Positions 1 through 11,044 of a stretch of 64,000 nt of DNA are shown in pieces (within the stretch, counting starts at the first letter, position 1; each line of letters begins with the position of its first letter). The notes under the pieces are model-generated. The model was not told the DNA's origin, made no database searches, and saw only the letters and a program-made list of their open reading frames with translations. Source of the stretch: Babylonia areolata (taxonomy: Eukaryota > Mollusca > Gastropoda > Neogastropoda > Buccinidae); assembly GCF_041734735.1 (NCBI RefSeq), contig NC_134879.1:4549384-4613383 (forward strand). Direction: 5' to 3'. The position numbers were made by a program, and so were the translations under genes.

Positions 1-19
1 ACGCACCACAACACGACAC

Positions 20-54
<35 letters not shown>

Positions 55-414
55 GCCTGACAAGGAACAATGATAAGAGTGACGGTGACAAATTCCAACG
101 ACAACAAAAAAACAAAAACAGAAAAGCACAGACAACCACATACACAGACGCAAACAGACAAACTAACACAGACGCGTACGTGCGCACGTACACACACACA
201 CACACACACACATACACACACACACAACCAAAACACAACACGTACACGCACACTCACGCACGCACGCGCACACACACACACACCACACCACAATACAACA
301 CGTACACGCACGCACGCACACACACACACACACACACACATACACACACCGCAACACAACACGCATACGCACGCACGCACACACACAGACACACACCACA
401 TTGCACCAAACCAC
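1..414. repeat. CA-rich compound microsatellite
   Basis: Runs of (AC)n broken by CGTACACGCACGCACG-like segments fill most of this stretch. The open frames here encode only Thr-His or Cys-Val repeats and are not genes. The tract ends at the left edge of a LINE fragment. Confidence 0.9.
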
Positions 415-1130
415 TATTCCTAGGCGTCAATAAAATTGAAGAGGTAGATTCACATAAAATTCTGGGTGTCATTATTGATAAAGATCTATCTTGGACTGAT
501 CATACGAAATACTTAAGTAAACGTCTCTCAAAAATCAAAAGATCCCTAACGCCCATTCACGAAAGCTCTTCTTCTGTGCACATATTCTGCCAGTAATCGA
601 TTCGTCAACTTTATGGGACAGCTGTAGCCTCTCAAACTTGAAGTTTATTCACCGTATGTATAAAAGAGCACTGAAAATAGTATTGTTAAAACCGAACTCC
701 CTGACCCCAATGGACTATAAACAACTTAATATATTATCTTTTCACAACAGGCTGTACTTCAGCAAAGCTGTTTGCATGCATAATGTTATGTATGGAAATG
801 CTCCAAAAAGATTGCAGACACATTTAAAACCAATGAATACATACACAACCACATGGTCTGCATACCTAGACCAAGAAACAACCTTTACAAATCCAGCTTT
901 CTGTATTCTGGTGGAAATTTATGGAATAATCTCCCACTCACTCTGAAAAGTATCGTAAATAAAAACGTGTTTAAGAAAAATCTGAAGAATCACCTCATTG
1001 AAAATAATTAACAGTAATACAAATTTTGATCTGTTAGTCTAGTATTCCTATTATTAATTGTGAAATGCTTTGTATATGCATGTTGTCATGACACCAAGTT
1101 GGTTGTCATAATGTGCTTATTGTAAAGGTC
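415..1130 (+). mobile_element. LINE 3' end fragment, CR1/L2 group
   Basis: The plus strand encodes the C-terminal tail of a non-LTR retrotransposon polymerase, with the conserved block HKILGVIIDKDLSW near 450-500 and later MDYKQLNILSFHNRLYF and MHNVMYGNAP. The minus-strand LINE at 1660-3505 has the matching blocks VILDNNLTW and DYKQANILLLIRRLEYN, so the two are related families in opposite orientation. Frames change several times between 590 and 950, so it is dead. An AT-rich 3' UTR follows (about 1010-1130), and a similar stretch recurs at 47945-48060. No RT core is present, so this is a 5'-truncated insertion. Confidence 0.75.
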
Positions 1131-1462
1131 AGATTTCCTGTATGGTGTGGCTGTGTTTCTGTATTAATTTGAACTTGATAGTTGGAGAAGTGCTCGTGGT
1201 GCATGTGTCTTTTGGGCGCTGAGGTGAATATGTGTTCACGAGTTGTTGTGTTGTGAAGTGCACCAAAATTCTTGCCACTTCCCTCTCTGCACACAGCTGA
1301 ACTGGTCACAGGAGTGAGCTGGGAAAAAAAAAAGACCTTGGGTTCTGAGAGTCATAGAACACACACACACACACACTCTTTCTCTCTCTTTTCGTTTGTC
1401 TGTTTCTTTCTTGTCTACTCCCTTTGTCTGTCTGTCTGTCTCTCTTTCTCTCTGTCACTTTC

Positions 1463-1464
<2 letters not shown>

Positions 1465-1510
<46 letters not shown>

Positions 1511-1535
1511 TGTGTGTGTGTGTGCGCCCGCGCGT

Positions 1536-1577
<42 letters not shown>
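1465..1577. repeat. (TG)n microsatellite with CG interruptions
   Basis: About 110 bp of TG dinucleotides with GCGC and GCCCGCGCG interruptions. Confidence 0.95.
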
Positions 1578-1579
<2 letters not shown>

Positions 1580-1640
1580 CCGAATTTCACATAGAGAAAT
1601 CTGTTGTGATAGAAATAAATCACAAATACACCAAGAGTCA
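1578..1640 (+). mobile_element. SINE 3' tail fragment (family B)
   Basis: CGAATTTCACATAGAGAAAT and the following bases match the 3' end of the full SINE at 49838-50262, where the minus strand has CGAATTTCACACAGAGAAAT. Only the tail is present. Confidence 0.6.
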
Positions 1641-1659
1641 ATCGGTATCAACAAAGTGG

Positions 1660-3505
1660 ACAATACACTAACACTGTCATAAGGTGGGAAAAGTAATGTT
1701 TTTTGAAGGTAGTTGGGCAGTGGTGTTTAATTGTTTCTGGGAGTGAGTTCCATAGAGTGGCGCCTGAGTAAATCAAACTGGATTTGAACAAAGCAATTCT
1801 TGGGATTGGGATATGGTTTTTGTGGGATTCATTGATGAATTTACAGAAAATATGCTTATCAGTGTTGGTGGTGCATTTCCTGTCGTGGTCTTGTGCATTG
1901 TTATTCCTTTGTTGTACTCTAATCTACGGATTAGAAGGAGAATATTCGCTTGTTTATAGTCTGAGTCCAACAGGGAAGTCTTTTTTTAGGAGTACCAGCT
2001 TAAGCCCCCATTTATGAAGAGTTAGTAATGGCTTCATGGTGTTCGCACTGGCGGAGTCCCATAGTGCTGATCCGTAATATTGTAGACTGGGTATGTGCTT
2101 GAAAATTCAATTTCTGTGAGTGGAGATCAAGGAAGTGCTTTATTTTGGATAGTTGATAGTTCTTCTGGGCTGTCTTTTTGCAAAGGGAAGTTCTGTGAGG
2201 AATCCAAGTGAGATTGTTGTCTAATATGACTCACAAAACCTTATGATCACTAACCTGTTTAATAGGTTCATTGTTAAGTTGGATGGAAGGAAATTTATCG
2301 ACAGTTTTGCCTCTTTTGTCTGGTGGTGATCAACACGCATTTTGTTTTTTGTGGATGAAGAGACATGTGGTTAAGTTTAGTCCACTGAATGAGTTCATCA
2401 GTACTTTCTTGTAAGTCTTTAGTAAGAGCGTTGATATCAGTATGGGATGTGTGGATTGTTGTATCATCCGCAAAGAGTTCGCACGCGGATTTTATATGGA
2501 GAGGCAGGCCATATATGTATACTGAGAATAGTAAAGGGCCTAAAATAGACCCGCGAGGAACGCCATAGTCAAGTGCTGCTAGCACAGAGACTGATGAACC
2601 CATTGTCACGCATTGTTGCCCGTTTGTGAAGTATGATTGGAGGAAACTAAGACTTCTGGTTGCCAGTCCATATAGTTCAAGTTTTCTAAGTAAGAGGTTA
2701 TGGTCTATCACGTCAAATGCTTTTTTTAAATCAACAAATAGAACACCGCAATATCTATTGTTGATATTGGCAAGCCAGTCATCTATAAGATTGACTGATG
2801 TTGTGTGGCATGAATGTTTTTCTCTGAAACCAGACTGAGCTGGATGTAAAACCTCATTGACAAGAATGTGATGAGAAATGTGTTTGTTTATGTGCTTTTC
2901 TAGTGGTTTTGAAAGAACAGAAATAATGGAAATTGGCCAATAGTTTGAGGGATCGGAGGTGTCCCCTGATTTGTAAATAGGAATAACTTTTGCTTTCTTA
3001 AATGCGTTCGGAAAGTAGTTTTTGTCGATACACAGATTATAAATGTACGTTAATATATCCGTGATAACTGGAGAGGCTAGTTTGAGAATTCTGCTGTCGA
3101 TGCCATCCAGTCCACGGGCTCCTGTCTGTTTTAGATGGACAAGGTAGTTGTAAACTTCAAATACTGTATTGGGTGGAATATTTAACTTGACTGGGGTGTT
3201 CTTTTCACGACAATACAATTTTAACTTTTCAAGTTGATTCAATTTTGTGTAATCTGTGGTAATAACTTTCTTGGCTATTGTGGAAAAGTGTGTATTCCGC
3301 TGATTCACCGAAATACCTTTGATCACGGCTGACTTTGGCGAAGATTGTTTGTTCGTAAGTTGATTTATAGCTTGCTACACTGATTTGGGGTTCTCTTTTG
3401 AGGATAATAAGTCTCGGTAATATTTCTTCTTTTCTTTGCGCTCATGTGAGTTTATTGCATTTCTCAATTGTTTTGATTCTTCATGGTAGCCATGTTCTTT
3501 AAGAA
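1660..3505 (-). mobile_element. CR1/L2-group LINE, 5'-truncated, RT domain
   Basis: A long open frame at 2295-3326 (minus) carries a full reverse transcriptase core: the DGIDSRILKLA thumb-side block, LFVDLKKAFDVIDH (motif A), GVPRGSILGPLLF (motif B) and ELFADDTTIH (catalytic FADD, motif C). Upstream, at 3375-3505, the minus strand reads ERKEKKKYYRDLLSSKENP, the usual linker before RT, after which a stop interrupts the frame. Downstream the frame continues with VILDNNLTW and later DYKQANILLLIRRLEYN, reached only through frame changes. No endonuclease is present. This is a 5'-truncated, inactive copy running on minus from about 3505 to 1660. Confidence 0.85.
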
Positions 3506-3507
3506 GA

Positions 3508-3509
3508 AG

Positions 3510-3566
<57 letters not shown>

Positions 3567-3653
3567 TGTGTGTTCTCTATGGTTGTTTTTTTCTTCTATG
3601 TAGTTTATTGATACTATGCTTGTGCCTGTGTCTGTGCGTGCGTGCGTGCGTGC

Positions 3654-3713
<60 letters not shown>

Positions 3714-3720
3714 CGCGTGT
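3508..3720. repeat. (GA)n and (GT)n/(GTGC)n microsatellites
   Basis: A (GA)27 tract at 3511-3564 is followed, after about 75 bp, by (GTGC)n and (GT)n to 3718. The GA tract abuts the 5' end of the minus-strand LINE. Confidence 0.95.
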
Positions 3721-4412
3721 GTGTATGTTATATTATTACCATGCTAATGCCTTTATGTAGTATAGTGTACGCATTTTATGACTATAAGTAGCATTGTGTA
3801 GTGCATGCAATGACGGGCGCAACAGCCGACTGGTTAAAGCGTTGGACTTTCAATCTAGCGCCTGGTGGGTAAAGGGTGGAGATTTTTCCGATCTCCCAGG
3901 TTAACAAATGTGCAGACCTGCCAGTGCCTTAACCCCTACCGTGTGTATACGCACGCAGAAGATCAAATACGCACGTTAAAGATCCTGTAATCCAGGTCAG
4001 CGTTCGGTGCGTTATGGAAACAAGAACATACCCAGCATACACAACCCCGAAAACGGAGTATGGCTGCCTACATGGCGGAGCAAATAAACAAAACGGTCAT
4101 ACACTTAAAATGTTAAATGCTATAGGTTTGTCTGAGTGTGTATGTGTGCATGCCTGAAATCTGACTGAATCACACAGGAAACGAATGATGAGCGCCCAAT
4201 GGCAGCCGTCAGTCGGCTCTACCCAGGTAGGCAGCCTGTTGTGTAAATGACCCCGTGTTTGTAAAGCGCTTAGAGATTTGTCTCCGACCGAGGATAGGCG
4301 CCATATAAGTATCCATATCAATCAATCAGTATATAATGTAGTATTGTGAAGTGTACACCCTGTTTCAGGGTGGGGGCTGGATGTAAAAAAAAGTGCGCCA
4401 GCGCTTCAATCA
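3721..4412 (+). mobile_element. LINE-type 3' UTR interrupted by a SINE
   Basis: The segments 3721-3814 and 4326-4412 resemble one 3' untranslated region split by the SINE at 3815-4325. Both sides carry GTAGTAT(A/T)GTG motifs, and the right side continues to GGGCTGGATGTAAAAAAA, a signature also seen at about 12013 (plus) and 41610 (minus). A similar left part follows the GT array at 44260-44315. The coding part is not seen. Confidence 0.45.
3815..4325 (+). mobile_element. tRNA-derived SINE, family A, long form
   Basis: The head resembles a class II tRNA. A-box-like text GCCGACTGGTTAAAGCG is present; the B-box region is deleted here but intact at 39908. The body matches other copies (TTAAAGATCCTGTAATCCA, GAAAACGGAGTATGGCTGCC). 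Unlike the copies ending in (GAA)n, this one continues into GTAAAGCGCTTAGAGATT and ends in (AATC)n near 4320. RNA polymerase III transcription is expected for the family; this copy's damaged internal promoter suggests it is inert. Confidence 0.85.
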
Positions 4413-4560
4413 ATCAATCAATCAAAACCACTTTATTCATCCACATGGAAATTAAGTTGTGCAACCACAGGCTCGTTGTAAACACTAGCATAAAATCATC
4501 TTGCGCAACATAAGAAGAGATAAAAACTAGTCAAATAAGAATTCCCAATAGCTGACGATA
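4413..4560 (-). mobile_element. Transposon 3' tail with (GATT)n end
   Basis: On the minus strand the sequence ends GAATAAAGTGGTTTTGATTG followed by GATT repeats, typical of a LINE or SINE 3' terminus. Its repeats fuse with those of the element on the left. No coding content is seen. Confidence 0.35.
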
Positions 4561-4797
4561 GACTAACCCCCCCCCCACTCACCCCCTCCCTCCTCCCCCC
4601 ACACACATACTCATGACAAGACAATAGGGTATTGCACAACAATATTTACAAATGAAAACATCCAACAACAAAAAAGGTATATATTACTAAAAATGACATG
4701 CGTGCACGCACACACAGACACACAGACACACACACACACACACACTAGCGCTTATCTATCATCCTCAAAAATAAAGAATTTTGTCTTGCCTTGTCTT

Positions 4798-4830
<33 letters not shown>

Positions 4831-5123
4831 GTGTGAAATGCTACACATTGTGCTTTTGAATCTGATGTCATTTGTTGAATTCTGTTTGTTGTCTTTATAC
4901 TGACTGCCTTTAGCTCACTGCATATAAACCCTTTTCCAAACTCCCGATGTATGTATTTATTTATTTACTTTATTTATCTATTTTATTTTATTTTTTTACA
5001 TTGCTTATCTATTACCTTATTTTGCTTTGTTTTAGCCACACACCCCATATCCCCCGCGTCCCCTTCTTAAGTTTGGAATATCATCCGAAGAAAAGTTGTT
5101 TTTTGTTTGTTTTTTTTTGTGGG

Positions 5124-5126
<3 letters not shown>

Positions 5127-5194
<68 letters not shown>
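5127..5194. repeat. (GT)34 microsatellite
   Basis: Pure GT run of about 68 bp. Confidence 0.97.
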
Positions 5195-5196
<2 letters not shown>

Positions 5197-5415
5197 TCAA
5201 CTTAAGGACATTGTCACAAAATAAACACAACAACACGAGACCCAAGAATAACAAATATGGCGAGTCGGGTGCATGTACACGAGCAAAAAAAATTTTTTTT
5301 CCCCTTGCATAGAAGGTTATATTTTCTTTTCAACATTGTCTCCATTACAATTTCACATGAAATTCCACACCAATAAAGCAAAATTGCAATTCACACCACC
5401 TTTAGCAATAGAGGT

Positions 5416-5420
<5 letters not shown>

Positions 5421-5486
<66 letters not shown>

Positions 5487-5530
5487 GCATATATATATAT
5501 ACATATACATATACACACATAATATACACA
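5421..5530. repeat. (CA)n(TA)n compound microsatellite
   Basis: A CA run to about 5455, then a TA run to 5485, then ACATATAC variants. Confidence 0.95.
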
Positions 5531-5944
5531 CACCTGTATAATATGGTGACCGTTTGCAAGGGTGTTTTTTAGTTAACAAATAAATGACGAACAAGCAAGA
5601 AAGAATGGATGAAGAATAGAGAAAACAAACAAACAACAAACACATACACAACAACAACAACAATAACAACAACAACAAAAAGACATAGATCCCAGAACAT
5701 GACATTTCCAGTCTCAGCTCACAGCACACATTAACAGTCAAATCTCATGGATCACTGGGAACATACGAGTCACAACAAACCAGTCAATACAAGATTGGTC
5801 AATATAATGTTTCCACTCCTGTGACGAGCAAAATTTATACTATACGATCCAACTCATTCACCTCTTTGATTCCCTATGGATGCCAATTTTCATTTCATAC
5901 CCACTCGCACCAAACGATCCATACTTCTGCCAGGTTAAAAGGAT

Positions 5945-6165
5945 GAAGGTTAAAGGTCCCAGAAAGGAACAGTGAATTCTCCACTGTTTCTAGGGCTCGG
6001 CACATGAAAGGCGGGGGACCAATCTTCTCCTTCCTCCGTTATTTAATTAACCCCCACCCCCACCCCCAACCAAGTCAGGTACCAATTCACACCCCGGCGG
6101 AGTCAGGGAAATCAGAGTAAAGTGCCTTTCCCCCAAGCGCACCACACCAGGATCGAACTCTGACC
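5945..6165 (-). mobile_element. tRNA-derived SINE-like repeat
   Basis: On minus the right end reads GGTCAGAGTTCGATCCTGG, a B-box-like motif, followed by CTTGGGGGAAAGGCACTTTA and further body sequence to about 5945. The 5' end is abutted by a family A SINE head at 6168, so this copy is probably broken by that insertion. Confidence 0.45.
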
Positions 6166-6167
6166 GA

Positions 6168-6293
6168 CGAGTGCAATAGTCGAGTGGTTAAAGCGTTGGA
6201 CTTTCAATCTGAGGGTCCCGGGTTCGAATATCGGTAACGGCGCCTGGTGGGGAGGGAGTGGAGATTTATCTCTCCCAGGTCAACTTGTTTTTT
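6168..6293 (+). mobile_element. SINE family A head, 3'-truncated
   Basis: An intact tRNA-like head is visible: A-box-like TAGTCGAGTGGTTAAAGCG and B-box-like GGGTTCGAATATC, followed by the CGGCGCCTGGTGGG segment. It stops at CCCAGGTCAACTTG, where poly-T begins. Confidence 0.85.
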
Positions 6294-6422
6294 GTTGTTG
6301 TTTTTTTTTTTTTTACTGACAGGATGAAAAGGAATAAGCACATAAGGCTTGTTTTCATCCTGTCTTTATAGAATGAAAGATACAAGTAACACGCGCAATG
6401 CAAAAAGACATAACATTACACT

Positions 6423-6454
<32 letters not shown>

Positions 6455-6805
6455 GACAGAGACAGAGAGAGACAGAGACAGACACTAGCGTTTTCATTCT
6501 CCAGTTGAGACACAATACGGCGGCGTTGTGTTCTGGGGATCAGTGCAGTCAAATATTGCAACAGCTTTCACGTGAACTATGTTATTACAAATCAATAACA
6601 TAATATTTGAGTGGGGCTGGACCGACAGGACAATCATGAAACTGCCAAGCGAAATACGTGCAACATGGGTAAGTTTCTGGGTTGTCTTTTCTTTCCTTTT
6701 TTTTTTTTTTTTTTTTGCTTTCTTTTCTCGTTTGTTTTTGACTCAACACGCAAGTCCAAGTAATAACCCTGTGTTTAGTTCATCTATGTATGAATGTATG
6801 GATGG

Positions 6806-6925
6806 ATGGATATGCCCGTGGTAAATTTTAACAAACTCGTTATCTCTGGAAATGCTTTGTCTGTCAACAATAGATATCTATGGCTCAGATAGAAGAGAAA
6901 AATCAGTTCTTTCCATGTATTCTAA
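6806..6925 (+). mobile_element. Fragment of hairpin-ended repeat family
   Basis: CCGTGGTAAATTTTAAC and TCTCTGGAAATGCTTTG match internal parts of the elements at 33325-33570 and 50440-50985. The hairpin end is missing. Confidence 0.5.
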
Positions 6926-7081
6926 AACAATACGTTTCTGAAAACGGCAGAAAATATATAAAAGAAAGTTAAAAAAAATTTTTTTCCAGAGAAACACACA
7001 CACACACAGACACACAGAGAACACCAACAAAAACCTCCCCTCCCCTTCCCCTTCCCCCAAGCCAGATACACCCAAACTCAC

Positions 7082-7470
7082 CGCAGCAGTTTTCTCCACG
7101 CTGTCCTCCACCACAATCCAGTGGACTCGTGGCACGTGCATCAGCGTATAACACAGACGTAACAGATCCGCTTTCTGCGTATTCCGTGTATACGTCGGCG
7201 TGATGGCATACGCCGTCGGCAGCTCACGGCTATGGCGACTCATATTGATCGCACGGGGAGAGACAACCGCTCTCACATCGTTTTTGTTCGGAACTGGTCG
7301 CTGGCCCAAACGGCTGATGAAAGTCCGCCCTCCAGGTGTCTTGGAGATGGTGGAAACATAGTTTTGGGAAACAGGCCTGGATGGGCCTCGAAACCCCGTG
7401 GCAGTACAGACTGGTTCGTTTCGAAGTCTGGGAGTGGAAGTTGTTGTCGGTATCACAAAATCCAACTGCC
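7082..7470 (-). CDS. Beta-1,3-glucuronyltransferase (B3GAT family) internal exon
   Basis: This exon encodes about 129 residues. The C-terminal third reads LPTAYAITPTYTRNTQKADL, then LHVP-like MHVPRVHW and IVVEDSVEK, the hallmark start of the GlcAT-I/P/S catalytic domain (glycosyltransferase family 43). In that family the TPTY and VED segments contact the UDP-glucuronate donor. The enzymes are Golgi type II membrane proteins; GlcAT-I completes the proteoglycan linker tetrasaccharide. The first two thirds are Ser/Thr/Pro/Arg-rich and fit the stem region. Splice sites are good: acceptor TTTGTCCCAACAG|GG at 7471 and donor GCG|GTGAGT at 7081, giving phase 1 in and phase 0 out. The membrane anchor and the DDD catalytic exon are not in the window, so the downstream intron exceeds 7 kb. 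Which B3GAT paralog cannot be decided. Confidence 0.88.
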
Positions 7471-7679
7471 CTGTTGGGACAAAAGAACGAAGGAATTGTG
7501 GAGTTGTAGGAGAACAGTAATTTGCGCGGCCTTCTACTTTGTACTCTCTCTCTCTTGGGCGTATGTTGGAATGTGTGAGGGGGTGTGGGAGTGAGGAAGT
7601 GTGTGTATGTGTATGCACATGTGTGTGTGTGTGTGTGTGTGGTGTGTGTGTGTGATGACGGCAATGTTCGAGGTTAACA

Positions 7680-8330
7680 ACACTGTGTATATGGTGCCGT
7701 CATCCTCGAACTGCTGTTATCTTTACTTGCAGACAAAACTAACAACGCAGCCTCACTCAATCCGCAGCCGAGTGACGTAAAGTGCTACTCCAGTTGTATT
7801 TGTCGTCAGCACTCGTTCAAAAACGTTCCACGGAGGCGAATTTTCAGATTCTCATCCATTGCACTCAGCGACGAGATCTATTCAAGGGAAAGTAAATTTA
7901 GGTGTTCTGCACTCAGGTAGGAAAAAAGTTCAGATCAGTTCAGGCCCCGAGAGAAAATACAATAGGATAAAATGAAGTAAAATAAGATACATAATTAAAT
8001 AGATAGATACGCAACTGAATTAATTTCCCGCCGAGTGACGCGGTACCAGCAGTGGGTTCGCGGTGCCAGCTGCACTCAGGAGTGCTCTTAGTCTTTTGGA
8101 AGTCTCGACTGAGGTTTTATTTTTTTTTCATTCATAATAATTTCGCTCTGTTTCGTCGCGTTTATTTTAAATTTGATAACAAAAAAGACGTACCGGTCAG
8201 TGTTACATTGATTCCTCATTAATTAGACATACGGTTCGTGCAATTCAACGTTTTTTCCGAGGATAACGGGGGGAGATAGATAGAGAGAGAGAGGTAGAAC
8301 TACACGTGGAGATATTTGATTCCGTCTCCC
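7680..8330. other. Intergenic or intronic, no gene seen
   Basis: Unique-looking AT-rich sequence upstream of the glucuronyltransferase exon. It may be intron. No exon, TE protein or long repeat was recognised. Confidence 0.5.
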
Positions 8331-8460
8331 TTCAGTTCACCAGACCCCAGGGCTGACCAGCAAGCAACCTGTGTAGAATGAGCTGGAAAACAACAGCAAC
8401 AATACCACCAACACAGAGCTCAACCTTCCAGAACCAGTCTCTTCAACATTGCCCAGCTGA

Positions 8461-9110
8461 ATGTTTGCTGTCACCGTGAAAAGAAAGGATGGTCGACAAA
8501 AATCAGCAAGATTGATTCTATTTTTGCGCAGCCTTCTTCCGTGCCAAGTGCTAAAAGAAATTGCACACGTGAAGAGCACTGTCCAAGGAGCACACACACC
8601 ACCAGAAGTTCCAGTAAAGTTCCTCTCTGCAGAAGGCAAAAACGTCTGACCAGAAACAGCTGTGACATTCAAAGCATGGAAACGTGGGCTGCTGGATGGT
8701 GCCGAAGAGTGGGAATGCACAGTTGACCTACCAGAAGGGAAGAAACACCCGGAAATCATCAGCAAGAGCAGCATGAGACCTGACATAGTACTCCACTCCA
8801 AGGCAACAAAACAAGCGATTCTGATTGAGCTCGCTGTGTATCATTCGAAAGCAGAATGGATGAAGCCCACATCTACAAGACCAAGAAGTATGCTGGTCTA
8901 GCCAGCAACCTGAGAGAATCTGGCTTCCAAGCCAAAGTCCTCGCCATAGAGATTGGTGCAAGAGGGTTTGTGGGCGAATCTGCCTAGAGCCTCATGAAAC
9001 AGCTGTCGATTTCTGGCAGAGAGAGGACAAGGGCTCTCAAGGCAATGGCAGAAGCAGCAGAAAAGAGTTCCAGCTGGATCTGGTCGAGGAGGAATGAATT
9101 TCACAACTCA
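8461..9110 (+). mobile_element. LINE-type C-terminal nuclease-like fragment
   Basis: One frame runs from 8461 to 8901 with a single stop at about 8647. It contains TFKAWKRGLLDGAEEWEC, SMRPDIVLHSKATKQ and ILIELAVY. After a frame change near 8855 it continues MDEAHIYKTKKYAGLA, IEIGARGFVGES and ISGRERTRALKAMAEAAEKS. The order RPD...ELxV fits a PD-(D/E)XK nuclease fold. I recognise this block as a repeated mobile-element C-terminus in invertebrates and fish, probably from a restriction-like-endonuclease LINE. No RT lies next to it, so it is a fragment. The family assignment is inference. Confidence 0.5.
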
Positions 9111-9111
9111 A

Positions 9112-9405
9112 ACTAGGCGTACGATGGCTCAGTGGCTAAAACGCCTACCAGAAAGGTGACTTAGTCCTGAAATGGCGACCACCCTGGAGGCGCGGGTTCG
9201 AACCTACTGAGGACCAAGTTGGAAAAAAAGGCGGCAATACAAGTGTATCCAGGAGTTATGACCTGGGTGCGGCCCGGCCCCCTTAGAGTTAAGGGCCGAA
9301 ACACTTGTCTGATGGGGCTTCTTCTCTGAAGACCTTGTATTGTCCAGCTCTCTCTAGAGTTTCTTATCACCGACCCCCAGTTGACCTGACACTAATATAA
9401 ATATT
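9112..9405 (+). mobile_element. tRNA-derived SINE (family D)
   Basis: The head GATGGCTCAGTGGCTAAAACG (A-box-like) is followed by CGCGGGTTCGAACC (B-box). The body contains GGCCCGGCCCCCTTAGAG and a 3' part to about 9405. It is unlike families A to C in both head and body. Confidence 0.6.
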
Positions 9406-10140
9406 CGGATATGAACGTTTTCTTCTCTCTCTCAGTTTCTCTTTTTTTTTCCTTTCTGAGAAGTGATTCTGTGTGTATTTTACATTTCCGTTCAACATAT
9501 GTATAGGGACTGAAGGACGACGTGCAAACGACTGAAAAGCAAGAGACTGAGAGACTGGAGGCAATGGGCCTAGGAGACGAACGAACGAACGAGCGAACGT
9601 TTTTTGGTCTTTGTTGTTCTTCTGTGTGTTTTTTTGTTTTTTTTTATTGTAGGAAGTGGAACAAGCGTGCATATGCAGAAATGCAAATCTCATACAGCCC
9701 TCATGGCAAAGAGGCAATGAAAACAGCAAAGAGTTGTCAGAGAGAGAGAGAGAGAGGAAGGGAGGGAAAGTTTAAGATATTGTGTTCACAATTTTTTTCT
9801 TGAGTTCTGAAATTATATTATTCTATAATAAACCAGCAGATGATGCCAAAGCAAATTCAAACAAAAAAATCTATTCAAAAAATAATCTTATGGACGCGGC
9901 GAATGTCGTTAGTAACAATTTAGGGTGGGGTAAAACCAGATCAAACTTTGAACATGAACCTCTCTCGGTTGTATTTTATTTTCCATTTACACGATAGACG
10001 ATAAACGTGCCGCTTTTTTTCGCACATAAAAAATGCTTTGTGTCTTTTTGTTGTTTTTAATTTCCTTTGTACGATAGTCGATAAACCGAGGTCCAGTGTG
10101 TCGCATGTGTGTGTGTGTGTGTGTGTGTTTGTTTCATCAC
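9406..10140. other. No gene seen
   Basis: Contains poly-T and GA tracts and AT-rich sequence. No exon or TE protein was recognised. Confidence 0.5.
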
Positions 10141-10142
10141 AG

Positions 10143-10250
10143 AAAATGATACGTGGTATCACGGGAGTTTCCGCTGGCAAAATCCTGTCCAAAGCGAAAT
10201 TCGGCTTTAAACCCCCTGACTGTCTGAAAGAACAACAACACAAACAGTAG
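10143..10250 (+). other. Possible terminal exon, unassigned
   Basis: A GT repeat and TTTGTTTCATCACAG acceptor-like sequence precede an open frame reading MIRGITGVSAGKILSKAKFG and ending at TAG (10248-10250). The residues are not low-complexity, but no family is recognised and there is no supporting neighbour exon. This is weak evidence. Confidence 0.2.
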
Positions 10251-10263
10251 AAAGGGGTCCATG

Positions 10264-10580
10264 TCATTGCGTCGACAGCTTACTGCGTCGACAGCAAACA
10301 AATAATAAAGAACGGGGGGGAAAAACTAGTGCACATACGATGCAAGGTTTACGCGTTAAAAGTGTGTGTGTGTGTGTGCGTCTCTCTCTGTCTCTGTCTG
10401 TCTGTCTGTCTCTCTCTCCCTTCCCCCCCCCCCCTCTCTCTCTCTCTCTCCTCTCTTTCGTGTGTGTGTGTGTGTGTGTGTGTGTGACCGTGCCGATATT
10501 GTAATTGTATTCTGAAAAAATGTTTTATCGATCCTAAAATGTGTATGAGCTGTCGACGCAATAAGCTGTTTCAAGTCATA
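10264..10580. repeat. Inverted-repeat-bounded segment
   Basis: TGCGTCGACAGCTTA occurs near 10268, with a second CTGCGTCGACAGC beside it, and the reverse complement GCTGTCGACGCAATAAGCTG is at about 10549-10568. The arms enclose about 260 bp that is mostly a compound microsatellite (10363-10492). This could be a small nonautonomous DNA element, but no target duplication was identified. Confidence 0.4.
10363..10492. repeat. Compound GT/CTGT/C/CT/GT microsatellite
   Basis: (GT)n, (CTGT)n, a C run, (CT)n and (GT)n follow one another. Confidence 0.95.
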
Positions 10581-11044
10581 AATCAACGTCCAAAACAATC
10601 AGCTCAAACTGAGAACATGGTCTGGAGATACACTTCTCTGGATCAAATGTGTGAATTTTCAACCTTCCTGAAATAATTCCCTCCGTTTGATGATGTTATC
10701 AGTGACGTCACTATGGACGTAAGTGCTACGTCTTAAGGCAGTCACGGGTTAACTGGGAAACAATTAAATATACACAGGCAGGAATATCCAAACCTTGGTG
10801 ACGCTTCGCTGATGCGACACGACACGTTTCACGCAGGAAGAGAACAGTGTTTATCTCTTAAGGAAAGAGATCTATTGCTACAATGCAATGCAGTCCAATG
10901 CGATCCAACAAAGTCCACTATGGTACAATACGATACAATTCGATATCATTCAACTTTTCACACACACACACACACACACACACACCAACGAAAATGTCAT
11001 GCAGATTATTTATTTAAAACAACAAGAAGCACACTACCAAAAAA

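Noticed and set aside
6878-7618. Treating the whole 246-codon minus frame as the glucuronyltransferase N-terminus
   Set aside because: The first residues are a CA-repeat translation and the last ones are read past a strong GTGAGT donor into the intron. Only 7082-7470 is supported.
7230-7664. 144-codon minus frame overlapping the glucuronyltransferase exon
   Set aside because: It is an out-of-frame shadow of that exon plus a CA repeat.
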